A stretch of DNA of 11,580 nucleotides from Propionibacteriaceae bacterium (GCA_027346035.1 DAIESZ010000191.1:1-11580); one strand, 5' to 3'. Positions 1 to 7,971 are shown, counted from the stretch's first letter. A program made the numbers and translations. The notes: generated by a model from the letters alone, not told the origin.

Positions 1-309
1 GCGGTGCTCCAGGAGAACCTGGTCGCGCTCTGCCGGGTGCCCGGCATCGGGCGCAAGGGCGCCCAGAAGCTGGTGATCGAACTCAAGGACAAGGTGGCGG
101 CCCTGGGTGGGTCGAGCGGCGCCGGACCCCTGGTTCCCGCCGCGGGTGGAGGGTGGCGCGAGCAGGTGAGCGAGGGGCTGCAGGGTCTCGGGTGGAGCGT
201 CCGGGAATCCGAACAGGCCTGTGAGAACGTCGCCTCGATGGTCGACCAGCCCGGCGTCACCGTCGCCACCTTGATGCGGGCGGCGCTGGCCAGCCTGGCA
301 CGGCGGTGA
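1..309 (+). CDS. ruvA: Holliday junction branch migration protein RuvA, C-terminal part (5' end outside window)
   Basis: RuvA binds four-way DNA junctions as a tetramer and loads the RuvB motor during recombinational repair. Only the last 102 codons are here; the reading frame is open from base 1 (A-V-L-Q-E-N) and ends at TGA 307-309. The visible part has a helix-hairpin-helix DNA-binding motif ([20 protein letters not shown], local residues 12-31), a Gly/Pro/Ala-rich flexible linker (about 34-50), and the small helical domain III (about 51-102, with [15 protein letters not shown] and ending LASLARR), which in the family contacts RuvB. A GTG at position 4 is internal to the gene and not its start. 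ruvB begins 7 bases downstream, so the two are almost certainly co-transcribed; ruvC would be expected upstream. The identity is secure; only the start is missing. Confidence 0.96.
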   Translation, partial: AVLQENLVALCRVPGIGRKGAQKLVIELKDKVAALGGSSGAGPLVPAAGGGWREQVSEGLQGLGWSVRESEQACENVASMVDQPGVTVATLMRAALASLARR

Positions 310-316
310 TGGCACG

Positions 317-1372
317 GTGAGTCCCCTGGAGCATTCGCCGGTCGATCCGCACGCCGAGCCCGAGGAGCGCGTGCTGGAGGCGGCGCTGCGCCCGTCGCTG
401 CTGGCCGACTTCGAGGGCCAGCCCCGCGTCAGCGACCAGCTCGGGCTGGTGCTCGAGGCCGCCCGCCACCGCGGCAGCACGCCCGACCACGTCCTCCTGT
501 CCGGCCCTCCCGGACTCGGGAAGACGACGCTCGCGATGATCATCGCCCACGAGATGGGGGCGCCCCTGCGCATCTCCTCGGGCCCGGCGATCCAGCACCC
601 CGGCGACCTCGCGGCGATCCTGTCCGGGCTCGTCGAGGGCGAGGTGTTCTTCCTCGACGAGATCCACCGCATGTCGCGTCCCGCCGAGGAACTGCTCTAC
701 CTCGCCATGGAGGACTTCCGGGTCGACGTGATCGTCGGCAAGGGCCCGGGCGCGACCGCGATCCCGATCGACATCCCCCCGTTCACCCTGGTCGGAGCGA
801 CCACCCGGGCCGGCCTGCTGCCGGGGCCGTTGCGTGACCGGTTCGGCTTCACCGCACAACTCGACTTCTACGCGCCCTCGGCCCTTGAATCCATCGTCGA
901 GCGGTCCGCGGCGGTGCTGGGCGTCGAGGTCGACGCTCGGGCGGCGACCGAGATCGCCGATCGATCGCGGGGCACGCCACGGATCGCCAACCGGCTGCTC
1001 CGCCGCGTCCGCGACTTCGCCCAGGTGCACCACGACGGCCGGGTCACCCTCGACATCGCCACCAGGGCGCTCGAGCTGTACGAGGTCGACGAACTCGGAC
1101 TCGACCGGCTCGACCGGGCCGTCCTCGAGGCCGTGTGCCGCCGCTTCGGGGGCGGCCCGGTCGGCCTGTCGACGCTGGCCATGAGCGTGGCGGAGGAGAC
1201 CGACACGATCGAGGAGGTCGCGGAACCGTTCCTCGTCCGGCTCGGCTTCCTCATGCGCACGCCACGCGGCCGGGTGGCCACGCCCCAGGGCTGGCGGCAC
1301 CTCGGGCTGACGCCCCCTGACGAGCGCCCGACGGCCGCTGGTCCACCCGACCTGTTCTCCGACCCGTCGTGA
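317..1372 (+). CDS. ruvB: Holliday junction branch migration ATPase RuvB
   Basis: RuvB is the hexameric AAA+ motor that pulls DNA through the RuvA-bound junction. The protein has 351 residues, normal for the family. Visible motifs: N-terminal [12 protein letters not shown] (25-35), Walker [10 protein letters not shown] (63-71), Walker B FFLDEIH (111-117), sensor 1 region LVGATTRAG (158-166), arginine-finger region LRDRFG (172-177), sensor 2 region GTPRIANR (219-226), and a C-terminal winged-helix DNA-binding domain from about 262, including [12 protein letters not shown] and a final GWRHLGL. All catalytic elements look intact. The start chosen is GTG 317. An ATG at 309-311 overlaps the ruvA stop but is in another frame and stops after three codons. 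No convincing Shine-Dalgarno sequence precedes the GTG, so translation is probably coupled to ruvA. The C-terminal tail after residue 331 is Pro/Asp-rich and variable in the family. Confidence 0.98.
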   Translation: MSPLEHSPVDPHAEPEERVLEAALRPSLLADFEGQPRVSDQLGLVLEAARHRGSTPDHVLLSGPPGLGKTTLAMIIAHEMGAPLRISSGPAIQHPGDLAAILSGLVEGEVFFLDEIHRMSRPAEELLYLAMEDFRVDVIVGKGPGATAIPIDIPPFTLVGATTRAGLLPGPLRDRFGFTAQLDFYAPSALESIVERSAAVLGVEVDARAATEIADRSRGTPRIANRLLRRVRDFAQVHHDGRVTLDIATRALELYEVDELGLDRLDRAVLEAVCRRFGGGPVGLSTLAMSVAEETDTIEEVAEPFLVRLGFLMRTPRGRVATPQGWRHLGLTPPDERPTAAGPPDLFSDPS

Positions 1373-1411
1373 CCTGCAGCGGCCGGTGCCGGGAATCGCT
1401 GTGGGAGTCGC

Positions 1412-1417
1412 TAGTCT
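1412..1417 (+). promoter_or_regulatory. Candidate -10 element upstream of yajC-secD-secF
   Basis: TAGTCT lies in the 137-base gap between ruvB and yajC and fits the actinobacterial vegetative consensus TANNNT. No good -35 hexamer is visible 16-18 bases upstream, which is common in these genomes. If real, transcription would start near 1424 and leave a leader of about 86 bases containing the hairpin at 1455-1478. The same hexamer occurs before aspS (11353-11358). A six-base match in a GC-rich gap is only suggestive. Confidence 0.35.
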
Positions 1418-1454
1418 TGCGTGCGGACCCGCGCCATCCGCGTGAGCCCAGTGA

Positions 1455-1478
1455 TCGGGTGTGACATCACGCACCCGA
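1455..1478 (+). other. GC-rich hairpin in the ruvB-yajC gap
   Basis: TCGGGTG (1455-1461) and CACCCGA (1472-1478) form a perfect 7-bp stem around a 10-base loop, in which TGA and TCA could extend the pairing past a bulge. There is no T-run after it. It could be the terminator of the ruvAB unit, as actinobacterial terminators often lack a U-tract, or a structure in the yajC leader. The sequence does not decide between these. Confidence 0.4.
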
Positions 1479-1509
1479 CCCGCCGACTGACCGAACGGAA
1501 TCCGACGAG

Positions 1510-2031
1510 ATGTCTCCTGACCTCCCCGCCCTGACACCCGAACTCGTGCCCATGGCCACCAGCTACCTCAGCACTCTGCTGCTGCTGGGGGTCGGTGTGG
1601 TGCTGTTCGTGTTCCTCATCCAGCGGCCTCTGAAGAAGCAGCAGCAGGCGCAGCGCGATCTGCAGAGCTCTCTCACCGAGGGCGGGCGGGTCATGCTCAC
1701 GAGCGGTCTGTTCGGCACGCTGCGGCACCTCGGTGACAAGCAGGCCGTGGTCGAACTGGCCCCCGGACTCGAGGTGACGGTGCTCCGCCAGGCCATTTCC
1801 CGCGCCGTTGCCCCCGACGACGAGGAGTTCGAGTACGCCGACGAGGAGGCCGAGGCGCCCGAGGCCGAGGGGGACGCCGACGAGGCCCAGAGCCCCGTGT
1901 GGTCCGACGTCTCCGAAACCGGCACCGAAACCGGAACCGGAACCGGAACCGAGGCCGACCGGCCCGCCGCCCCGTACTCCGAGCAGGCGCCTACCGACGC
2001 CGACGACCCCGACCGTCCGTCGAGCATCTGA
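1510..2031 (+). CDS. yajC: Preprotein translocase accessory subunit YajC
   Basis: YajC is a small single-span membrane protein that associates with SecDF at the Sec translocon. The 173-residue product has one hydrophobic segment (about 18-37, SYLSTLLLLGVGVVLFVFLI) followed by the typical QRPLKKQQQ basic stretch. A compact cytosolic domain follows, with the family pattern RDLQSSLTEGGRVMLTSGLFGTL (49-71) and VELAPGLEVTVLRQAISRAV (81-100). Family members are usually about 85-130 residues; here a long, very acidic, low-complexity tail (101-173) contains an ETGTETGTGTGTEA run. ATG 1510 is preceded by only a weak ribosome site (GGAA at 1497-1500). An in-frame ATG at 1552 (Met15) would still keep the membrane segment, so the true start could be later. 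secD follows after 21 bases. Confidence 0.93.
   Translation: MSPDLPALTPELVPMATSYLSTLLLLGVGVVLFVFLIQRPLKKQQQAQRDLQSSLTEGGRVMLTSGLFGTLRHLGDKQAVVELAPGLEVTVLRQAISRAVAPDDEEFEYADEEAEAPEAEGDADEAQSPVWSDVSETGTETGTGTGTEADRPAAPYSEQAPTDADDPDRPSSI
1915..1956 (+). repeat. Hexanucleotide repeat inside the yajC tail
   Basis: Seven consecutive hexamers of the form G-R-N-R-C-C occur in frame: GAAACC, GGCACC, GAAACC, three perfect copies of GGAACC, then GAGGCC. They encode the ETGTETGTGTGTEA segment of the YajC acidic tail. Because the unit is six bases, gain or loss of copies would change tail length without a frameshift. Confidence 0.85.
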
Positions 2032-2052
2032 CACACCACCCCAGGATCCCTC

Positions 2053-3678
2053 GTGGCAACCAGCACCAAACGACAGCGACCCGGCCGCACTATCGCCGTG
2101 TTCGCCGCGGTCATCGCGCTCATGTACGTGCTCATGGGCGTCGCGCACACATGGGCCCCCAAGCTCGGTCTCGACCTGCGTGGGGGCACCACGATCACGC
2201 TCACAGCGCGCAACTCGACCGGCAGCGGCTCGGTCGCGTCGTCCTCGCTCGACCTGGCGCGCCAGATCCTGCAACAGCGCGTCGACAGCCTCGGTGTCGG
2301 TGAGTCGAGTGTGACCACCCAGGGCGGCAACCAGATCATCGTCAGCGTGCCGAACGTGCAGAAGGACCAGCTGGTGAGCATGGTGGGTCAGACGGCCAAG
2401 CTGGCCTTCCGCGACGTCTACGACGTGCAACAGGTCACGCCGCCGTCGACGAGCCCGTCACCGTCGGCCTCACCCAGCCCGTCCTCCGGTGCCTCGGCCT
2501 CGGGGCTGCCCACAGCCCCGGGCCTGCCGCCGGCGGCGCCGATCGCCCGTCCGACCGCCCCGTCGAGCAAGAAGCAGACGATCGACCAGCTGCTCCAGTG
2601 GACGCCGTCGACCCAGGACCAGAGCGACTTCGCCCAGTGGACCTGCGGCGACAGCTTCCCCGACGTCTCCGACCAGCCGCTGTTCGCGTGCGACAAGACC
2701 AAGACGGCGAAATACCTGCTCGGACCGATCATCGTGCCCGGCACCGAGGTGAGCTCGGCGTCCGCCGGGATCCCCCAGGGCGCGGTGGCCCCGGCCGTCC
2801 AGCTCTCGTTCACCTCCGCCGGCCAATCGGCGTTCACCGCCGCGACCAAGGTGCTGGCGAGCAAGTCGTCACCGCAGAACCAGTTCGCGATCGTGCTCGA
2901 CGGCACGGTGATCTCCGCGCCTCAGGTGTCGTACCAGATCAACGGCGGCGCCCAGATCGACGGCAACTTCACCCAGGTGGAGGCCAACGATCTCGCGAAC
3001 GTGCTCAAGTACGGCGCGCTGCCGCTGGCGTTCGACCTGTCGAGCGTCGAGAACGTCTCCGCCACCCTCGGCGGTGAGCAGTTGCGGGCGGGCATCATCG
3101 CCGGCCTCATTGGGCTGCTGCTCGTGGTCGGCTACTCGTTCCTGTACTACCGCGGCCTCGGGGCCGTCGTGGTCGGCTCGCTCGCGATGGCCGCGATCAT
3201 CGCCTACTCATCGATCGTGCTGTTGGGTCAGGCGATCAACTTCGCCCTCAACCTGCCGGGCATCGCCGGTGTGATCGTCGCGATCGGCATCACCGCCGAC
3301 TCGTTCATCGTCTACTTCGAGCGGATCCGAGACGAGATCCGCGAGGGCCGCACGCTGCGCACCTCGATCGAGACCGGTTGGGAGAAGGCCCGCAAGACGA
3401 TCGTCGTGGCCGACTCGGTGTCGCTCCTGTCGGCGGGGGTGCTGTTCGTCCTGGCCATCGGCAGCGTCAAGGGCTTCGCGTTCACCCTCGGCCTCACGAC
3501 CCTCATCGACCTGGCGATCGTGTTCTTCTTCACCAAGCCGGTGATGACCCTGCTGGGGCGCACCGACTTCTGGGGCGGCGGCCACAAGTGGTCCGGGCTC
3601 GAGGCCGAACACATGGGCGTGAGCGCCGAGTCGTTGCTGGGGCGCCGGGTCCGCCGGCCCACCACGAAGGGGGCCTGA
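2053..3678 (+). CDS. secD: Protein translocase subunit SecD
   Basis: SecD is an RND-type membrane protein that, with SecF, uses the proton gradient to help pull exported proteins across the membrane late in Sec transport. The 541-residue protein has a first membrane segment (about 12-34) and the SecD signature LGLDLRGG (38-45). The extracytoplasmic P1 domain, with DGTVISAPQV (283-292), runs to about 340, and five further membrane segments lie between about 344 and 500. The core motif ADSFIVYFERIRDEIREGR (415-433) and the SVKGFAFTLGL segment (471-481) are typical of actinobacterial SecD. A Pro/Ser/Ala-rich insert (about 129-172) interrupts the P1 region. C198 and C213 flank it on the outer face and could form a disulfide. 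GTG 2053 is preceded by AGGA (2043-2046) at good spacing. secF follows one base after the stop. Confidence 0.97.
   Translation: MATSTKRQRPGRTIAVFAAVIALMYVLMGVAHTWAPKLGLDLRGGTTITLTARNSTGSGSVASSSLDLARQILQQRVDSLGVGESSVTTQGGNQIIVSVPNVQKDQLVSMVGQTAKLAFRDVYDVQQVTPPSTSPSPSASPSPSSGASASGLPTAPGLPPAAPIARPTAPSSKKQTIDQLLQWTPSTQDQSDFAQWTCGDSFPDVSDQPLFACDKTKTAKYLLGPIIVPGTEVSSASAGIPQGAVAPAVQLSFTSAGQSAFTAATKVLASKSSPQNQFAIVLDGTVISAPQVSYQINGGAQIDGNFTQVEANDLANVLKYGALPLAFDLSSVENVSATLGGEQLRAGIIAGLIGLLLVVGYSFLYYRGLGAVVVGSLAMAAIIAYSSIVLLGQAINFALNLPGIAGVIVAIGITADSFIVYFERIRDEIREGRTLRTSIETGWEKARKTIVVADSVSLLSAGVLFVLAIGSVKGFAFTLGLTTLIDLAIVFFFTKPVMTLLGRTDFWGGGHKWSGLEAEHMGVSAESLLGRRVRRPTTKGA
3667..3673 (+). promoter_or_regulatory. 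Ribosome binding site for secF within the end of secD
   Basis: AAGGGGG sits inside the last secD codons, 6 bases before ATG 3680. Together with the one-base gap between the secD stop and the secF start, it fixes the secF start and implies translational coupling, which suits subunits made in equal amounts. Confidence 0.7.
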
Positions 3679-3679
3679 C

Positions 3680-4843
3680 ATGGCAGACAACGCCACCCGC
3701 CGGCGTCCGGCCGAGGGTCGCAAGCAGAGCCTGGCGCACCGGCTCTACACCGGCGACCTGTCCTACGAGTTCGTCTCACGCCGACGCCTCTGGTACCTCA
3801 TCTCCGGCACCCTCATCGTCGTGTCGCTGCTCGCGCTGGCCGTGCGCGGACTCAACCTCGGTATCGAGTTCACGGGCGGTGCCGACTTCACGGTCACCGC
3901 TCCGGTCGCCTCGGGCAGCGTCAACGACATGCGGGTCGCCGTCCTGAACTCAGGGGTTTCCCAGCTCGACGGCACGACAGTGCTGAGCGTCGGCAGCAAC
4001 CAGTTGCGGATCCAGACGCGCAGCCTGTCGGCCACCGAGGTGGCCACCGTGCGGGGTGCGATCGCCACGCAGGCGGGGGTCGGCTCCGACAAGGTGGCCT
4101 ACAACCTCATCGGCCCCTCGTGGGGTAAACAGATCACCACCAAGGCGGTCCAGGCGCTGATCGTGTTCATCGTCCTGGTCATGCTGCTCATCTGGGTCCG
4201 GTTCCGGGACTGGAAGATGTCGGTGTCGGCGATCGTCGCCCTCATCCATGACCTGATCCTCACCATCGGCATCTACGCGCTGGTCGGCTTCTCCGTGTCG
4301 CCGTCGACGCTCATTGGTGTGCTCACGATCCTCGGCTACTCGCTCTACGACACCGTCGTGGTGTTCGACAAGGTGAGCGAGAACGTCAGCGAGCTGCGCC
4401 GGGGTAACCGCACCTACTCGACGGCCGCCAATGACGCGGTCAACCAGGTGCTCGTCCGGTCGCTCAACACGACCATCATCGGCGTGCTGCCGGTGGCCGC
4501 GATCCTGTTCGCCGGCGCCTTCTACCTCGGCTCCGGTCCCCTCGAGGACCTCGGCCTGGCGCTGTTCGTCGGCATGATCTCCGGGGCGTACTCGTCGATC
4601 TTCATCGCCACCCCGCTGCTCGCCCAGGCGAAGGAGCGCGAGCCCGAGATGCACCAGGTACGCCAGGCGATCGCCCGGCGCGAGGCGAAGGCACGCCGCG
4701 ACCTGGCCGCCCCCGTGGCGGCGCCCGCCGTCGCGGTCGTGGTCGAGGACGCCGACCCCGGTAACGGGGACGATCAGGTGACACGGGAGCCGACGAGTCG
4801 GCGTCCTCGGCAGCGGACGACCCGTAGCCAACGCCGCGGATGA
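3680..4843 (+). CDS. secF: Protein translocase subunit SecF
   Basis: SecF is the RND-type partner of SecD in the Sec accessory complex. The 387-residue product has a basic cytosolic N-terminus, a first membrane segment (about 37-57), and the family motif LGIEFTGGADF (60-70). An extracytoplasmic domain reaches about 150, and five further membrane segments lie between about 154 and 315. The conserved ILGYSLYDTVVVFDKVSENV (217-236) and LVRSLNTTIIGVLPV (258-272) blocks are intact. The C-terminal tail (about 316-387) is cytosolic and variable: first charged, then Ala/Val-rich, then an acidic patch, ending in a strongly basic Arg/Thr run (RRPRQRTTRSQRRG). The gene is coupled to secD by a one-base gap. 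apt begins 58 bases downstream on the same strand with no clear promoter between. Confidence 0.97.
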   Translation: MADNATRRRPAEGRKQSLAHRLYTGDLSYEFVSRRRLWYLISGTLIVVSLLALAVRGLNLGIEFTGGADFTVTAPVASGSVNDMRVAVLNSGVSQLDGTTVLSVGSNQLRIQTRSLSATEVATVRGAIATQAGVGSDKVAYNLIGPSWGKQITTKAVQALIVFIVLVMLLIWVRFRDWKMSVSAIVALIHDLILTIGIYALVGFSVSPSTLIGVLTILGYSLYDTVVVFDKVSENVSELRRGNRTYSTAANDAVNQVLVRSLNTTIIGVLPVAAILFAGAFYLGSGPLEDLGLALFVGMISGAYSSIFIATPLLAQAKEREPEMHQVRQAIARREAKARRDLAAPVAAPAVAVVVEDADPGNGDDQVTREPTSRRPRQRTTRSQRRG

Positions 4844-4901
4844 CTCGTCTCGCGGGGGTCGGGGCATTCGCCGGGAACGGGCTGGGAGTGGGGGAGCAGG
4901 C

Positions 4902-5432
4902 ATGGCCGACATCGAGCTGATCGCATCGTTGATCCGTGACGTCGAGGACTTCCCCAAGCCGGGCGTGACCTTCAAGGACATCACCCCTCTGCTGCAGAAT
5001 CCGCGGGCGTTCCAGGAGGCCGTTGACGCGATCACCGCGTCCTCGCCCGGAGGCATCGACGTCGTCGTCGGGATGGAGGCGCGGGGCTTCATCTTCGCCG
5101 CTCCGGTCGCGCTGGCGCTGCACGCCGGGTTCGTGCCGGTGCGCAAGCCGGGCAAGCTGCCGATGGCCGTGTTCGAGGAGAGCTTCGAGCTCGAGTACGG
5201 CGCGGACACCCTGACCATCCACCGGGACGCGATCCGCCCCGGCTCGAGGGTCATGGTCGTTGATGACATCCTGGCCACCGGTGGGACCGTCGGGGCCACC
5301 GCAGGGCTGCTCCGCCAACTCGGTGCCGAGTTGGTGCACGTGACCGTGTTGATGGAACTGGGGTTCCTCGGCGGCCGCGCGGTTCTGGAACGCCAGGGGA
5401 TCGACAGCTTTTCGGCGCTGATCACGATCTAG
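4902..5432 (+). CDS. apt: Adenine phosphoribosyltransferase
   Basis: Apt converts adenine and PRPP to AMP and pyrophosphate in purine salvage, in the cytosol. The 176-residue length is normal. Diagnostic segments: DFPKPGVTFKDITPLL (16-31), VVVGMEARGFIFAAPVA (54-70), the PRPP-handling loop region VRKPGKLP (80-87), and the type I PRTase PRPP-binding motif VMVVDDILATGGT (117-129), with both aspartates and the TGGT loop present. The start is ATG 4902, with a GGGGGAG ribosome site (4889-4895) at 6 bases. It probably extends the yajC-secD-secF transcript, as the 58-base gap shows no promoter or hairpin I can support. In M. tuberculosis, from memory, a lipoprotein gene lies between secF and apt; it is absent here. 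apt sits directly before rel, a known actinobacterial arrangement. Confidence 0.97.
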   Translation: MADIELIASLIRDVEDFPKPGVTFKDITPLLQNPRAFQEAVDAITASSPGGIDVVVGMEARGFIFAAPVALALHAGFVPVRKPGKLPMAVFEESFELEYGADTLTIHRDAIRPGSRVMVVDDILATGGTVGATAGLLRQLGAELVHVTVLMELGFLGGRAVLERQGIDSFSALITI

Positions 5433-5481
5433 CCGTTCGCGGAGCCTCGACGAGATCGGACGCCGCCAGGTCGGGCGCGGG

Positions 5482-5487
5482 TATCCT
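5482..5487 (+). promoter_or_regulatory. Candidate -10 element for rel
   Basis: TATCCT in the 103-base apt-rel gap fits TANNNT and lies 48 bases before the ATG. Transcription would start near 5494, giving a leader of about 42 bases with the ribosome site at its end. No convincing -35 is visible. TTGACC directly after it (5487-5492) has no -10 at the right distance, so I prefer TATCCT as the -10. Confidence 0.4.
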
Positions 5488-5525
5488 TGACCCACTCGAC
5501 ACACCCGGGTCGGTTGAAACCTGAC

Positions 5526-5530
5526 AGGAG
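5526..5530 (+). promoter_or_regulatory. Ribosome binding site that sets the rel start
   Basis: AGGAG ends 5 bases before ATG 5536. An in-frame GTG at 5530-5532 overlaps this site and therefore cannot be served by it, so ATG 5536 is the better start. Confidence 0.75.
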
Positions 5531-5535
5531 TGCGC

Positions 5536-7923
5536 ATGGTCGACGCCGCCGACGCACACGAGGTCTACGGACCCTACGGAGGTGGGTCCGCGCGCCCCGG
5601 CTCCGTGCTGCGCAGCGGACCGACCGGTCCCCTGACGAGCGGGGTTGTCCCGGTCGGTGAGCTCAGCCCGACCGGCCCCGACCAGCCGCGGCTGAGCATG
5701 CGGCAGCGGCTGGCCCGGCTGGGCGCGTCCCGCGCCCCGCAGCTCGCGGTGCTCGACCCGCTCATCGCGGTGGTGCGGGCCAATCATCCGAAGGCCGACA
5801 TCACCCTGCTCGAGCGGGCGTACAACACCGCCGAGCACTATCACCGCGGCCAGACCCGCAAGTCGGGTGACTCCTACATCACGCACCCTCTGGCGGTCGC
5901 GACGATCCTTGCCGAACTCGGCATGACCGAGCCGGTGCTGTGCGCCGGCCTGCTGCACGACACGGTCGAGGACACGTCCTACACGCGCGAGCAACTGCAG
6001 GCCGACTTCGGCGAGGAGATCGCCCAGCTCGTCGAGGGAGTCACCAAGCTCGACAAGGTCACCTACGGCGACTCGGCCAAGGCCGAGACGCTGCGCAAGA
6101 TGGTGATCGCGATGAGCCGCGACATCCGGGTGCTGGTGATCAAGCTCGCCGACCGGCTGCACAACATGCGCACGCTCAGCTACCTGCGTCCCGACAAGCA
6201 GGTGCGCATCGCCCGCGAAACCCTCGAGATCTTCGCCCCCCTTGCCCACCGCCTCGGCATGAACGCCGTCAAGTGGGAACTCGAGGACCTGTCGTTCGCG
6301 ACCCTCGAACCCAAGCTCTACGACGAGATCGTGCATCTCGTCGCGCAGTACGCACCCGAACGCGAGCGGCAGCTGCGCGACGTCATCGCGATCGTGCAGA
6401 AGGACCTCCAGGAGGCCGGGATCAAGGCGACGGTCTACGGCCGTCCCAAGCATTACTACTCGATCTACCAGAAGATGGTCGTGCGCGGCCGTGAGTTCAA
6501 CGACATCTACGACCTCGTCGGCCTGCGGATCCTCGTCGACACCCCGCGCGACTGCTACGCGGCGCTCGGCGTCATGCACGTGCGCTGGAACCCGCTGCCC
6601 GGCAGGTTCAAGGACTACATCGCGGTGCCGAAGTTCAACATGTACCAGTCGCTGCACACGACCGTGCTCGGTCCGAACGGGAAGCCGGTCGAACTGCAGA
6701 TCCGCACCCACGAGATGCACCGGCGGGCCGAATACGGTGTGGCCGCCCACTGGAAGTACAAGGAGAACCAGCGCGGGGGCCAGAAGAGCGCCGAGCAGAC
6801 CGACCTGTCGTGGGTGCACAGCCTCAACCAGTGGTCGCACGAGACCGACGATCCGAGCGAGTTCCTCGAATCGCTGCGCTACGAGATCAACTCCACCGAG
6901 GTCTACGTCTTCACCCCGAAGGGGGACGTCACCGCCCTGACCGCCGGGGCGACCCCGGTCGACTTCGCGTACAGCGTGCACACGGAGGTCGGGCACCGCT
7001 GCATCGGCGCCAAGGTCAACGGCCGGCTCGTGCCGCTCGACTCGAAGCTGCAGAACGGTGACGTCGTCGAGGTGCTCACCAGCAAGGCCGAGAACGCCGG
7101 GCCGAGCCGCGACTGGCTGAACTTCGTCGCGAGCCCCCGGGCCCGCAACAAGATCCGTGCCTACTTCACCAAGGAGCGTCGCGAGGAGTCGATCGAGCAC
7201 GGCCGCGATCTGCTCGCCAAGCAGCTGCGCCGATCCGGGTTGGCCCTCAACCGGCTGCTCACCATCGAGCACCTCACCTCGGTCGCCCGGGAATTCCGGC
7301 TGCCCGACGTCACCGCGCTGTATGCGGCGGTCGGTGAGAGCAATGTGAGCGCGCAGTCCGTGGTGCAGAAGCTGGTCGCCACCGAGGGGGGTGACGAGGC
7401 GGCGGCCGAGGAGTCGTTCGAGGACGCCCCGATCCTGGCGGCGCCCCGGCACCGGGGACGCCGGGCGCACAACGACGTCGGCGTGATCGTCGATGGCGAC
7501 CCAGACCTCTACGTGAAGCTCGCCCGGTGCTGCACTCCCATGCCCGGCGACGACATCATCGGCTGGATCACCCGGGGCGACGGGGTCAGTGTGCACCGCC
7601 GGGACTGCACCAACGCGAACAACCTGCTGGCCAACCCCGACCGGATCCTGCCCGTGTCGTGGGCGTCATCACCCCAGCAGTCCTACCTGGTGGCGATCCA
7701 GATCGAGGGCCTCGACCGCTCCGGACTGCTCAGCGACGTCACCCGGGCGATGGCCGAACAGCACGTGAACATCGTCTCCGCGGCGATCAACACGAGCCCC
7801 AAGGAGCGCACGTTCAAGGGCCGGCTCACCTTCGAGTCGCCCGATCCGCGCCATCTCGACCACGTGCTCGCGAGCATCCGCAAGGTACCCGGCATCTACG
7901 ACGTCTACCGAGTGCGCCAGTAG
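5536..7923 (+). CDS. rel: Bifunctional (p)ppGpp synthetase/hydrolase, long RelA/SpoT homologue
   Basis: This enzyme makes and degrades (p)ppGpp, the stringent-response alarmone, acting at the ribosome when uncharged tRNA enters. The 795 residues (from ATG 5536) comprise, in order: a disordered Gly/Pro-rich N-terminus (1-55); an HD hydrolase domain with ITHPLAVA and intact HDTVED (141-146) and [11 protein letters not shown] (204-214); and a synthetase domain (about 290-410) with [16 protein letters not shown] (357-360), YQSLHTTV and ELQIRT. A TGS domain (about 455-517, [10 protein letters not shown] to VVEVLTSK), a helical linker, a zinc-finger-like segment with [12 protein letters not shown] (C665, C666) and VHRRDC, and a C-terminal ACT domain (about 716-795) follow. 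The RxKD motif is the version associated with bifunctional Rel; synthetase-only RelA of gamma-proteobacteria has ExDD. Both active sites look complete. It has its own candidate promoter and converges with the DUF349 gene. It is often named relA in this phylum. Confidence 0.97.
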   Translation: MVDAADAHEVYGPYGGGSARPGSVLRSGPTGPLTSGVVPVGELSPTGPDQPRLSMRQRLARLGASRAPQLAVLDPLIAVVRANHPKADITLLERAYNTAEHYHRGQTRKSGDSYITHPLAVATILAELGMTEPVLCAGLLHDTVEDTSYTREQLQADFGEEIAQLVEGVTKLDKVTYGDSAKAETLRKMVIAMSRDIRVLVIKLADRLHNMRTLSYLRPDKQVRIARETLEIFAPLAHRLGMNAVKWELEDLSFATLEPKLYDEIVHLVAQYAPERERQLRDVIAIVQKDLQEAGIKATVYGRPKHYYSIYQKMVVRGREFNDIYDLVGLRILVDTPRDCYAALGVMHVRWNPLPGRFKDYIAVPKFNMYQSLHTTVLGPNGKPVELQIRTHEMHRRAEYGVAAHWKYKENQRGGQKSAEQTDLSWVHSLNQWSHETDDPSEFLESLRYEINSTEVYVFTPKGDVTALTAGATPVDFAYSVHTEVGHRCIGAKVNGRLVPLDSKLQNGDVVEVLTSKAENAGPSRDWLNFVASPRARNKIRAYFTKERREESIEHGRDLLAKQLRRSGLALNRLLTIEHLTSVAREFRLPDVTALYAAVGESNVSAQSVVQKLVATEGGDEAAAEESFEDAPILAAPRHRGRRAHNDVGVIVDGDPDLYVKLARCCTPMPGDDIIGWITRGDGVSVHRRDCTNANNLLANPDRILPVSWASSPQQSYLVAIQIEGLDRSGLLSDVTRAMAEQHVNIVSAAINTSPKERTFKGRLTFESPDPRHLDHVLASIRKVPGIYDVYRVRQ

Positions 7924-7929
7924 CCGGCG

Positions 7930-7945
7930 CCACCGAAACCGGTGG
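7930..7945. terminator. Small hairpin just after the rel stop
   Basis: CCACCG (7930-7935) pairs with CGGTGG (7940-7945) around an AAAC loop. It starts 7 bases after the rel stop and lies next to a larger hairpin (7949-7971). No T-run follows on either strand. It is probably part of a two-hairpin stop for the converging transcripts. Confidence 0.45.
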
Positions 7946-7948
7946 GAC

Positions 7949-7971
7949 CGCTGAGCGTGACGCGCTCAGCG
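7949..7971. terminator. Nine-base-pair hairpin between convergent genes, probable bidirectional terminator
   Basis: CGCTGAGCG (7949-7957) and CGCTCAGCG (7963-7971) form a perfect 9-bp stem with a TGACG loop. It sits between rel (stop at 7923) and the reverse-strand DUF349 gene, whose stop codon (7966-7968) lies within the right arm. Its position between tail-to-tail genes supports termination in both directions. There is no poly-T tract on either side, as is usual for GC-rich Actinobacteria, so the call rests on stem strength and position. Confidence 0.6.

Noticed and set aside
309-311. ATG overlapping the ruvA stop as the ruvB start
   Set aside because: It reads A-T-G-G-C-A-C-G-G-T-G-A and stops after three codons; ruvB is in a different frame.
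257-1537. A 426-codon reverse-strand open frame opposite ruvB
   Set aside because: Antisense of ruvA-ruvB and the following gap; no family resemblance.
3950-5425. A 491-codon reverse-strand open frame across secF and apt
   Set aside because: It crosses two well-supported forward genes and the gap between them, and its composition is that of an antisense shadow.
5487-5492. TTGACC as a -35 box for rel
   Set aside because: The region 16-18 bases downstream (around TCGGTT) does not resemble a -10 element.
5530-5532. GTG as the rel start
   Set aside because: It overlaps the AGGAG ribosome site; ATG 5536, two codons later, is correctly spaced from it.
5422-7596. A 724-codon reverse-strand open frame opposite rel
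   Set aside because: It mirrors the rel codons; GC-rich third positions suppress stops in the antisense frame. The translation is low-complexity (Arg/Val/Asp/Leu-rich) with no recognisable domain, while the forward strand encodes a full Rel.
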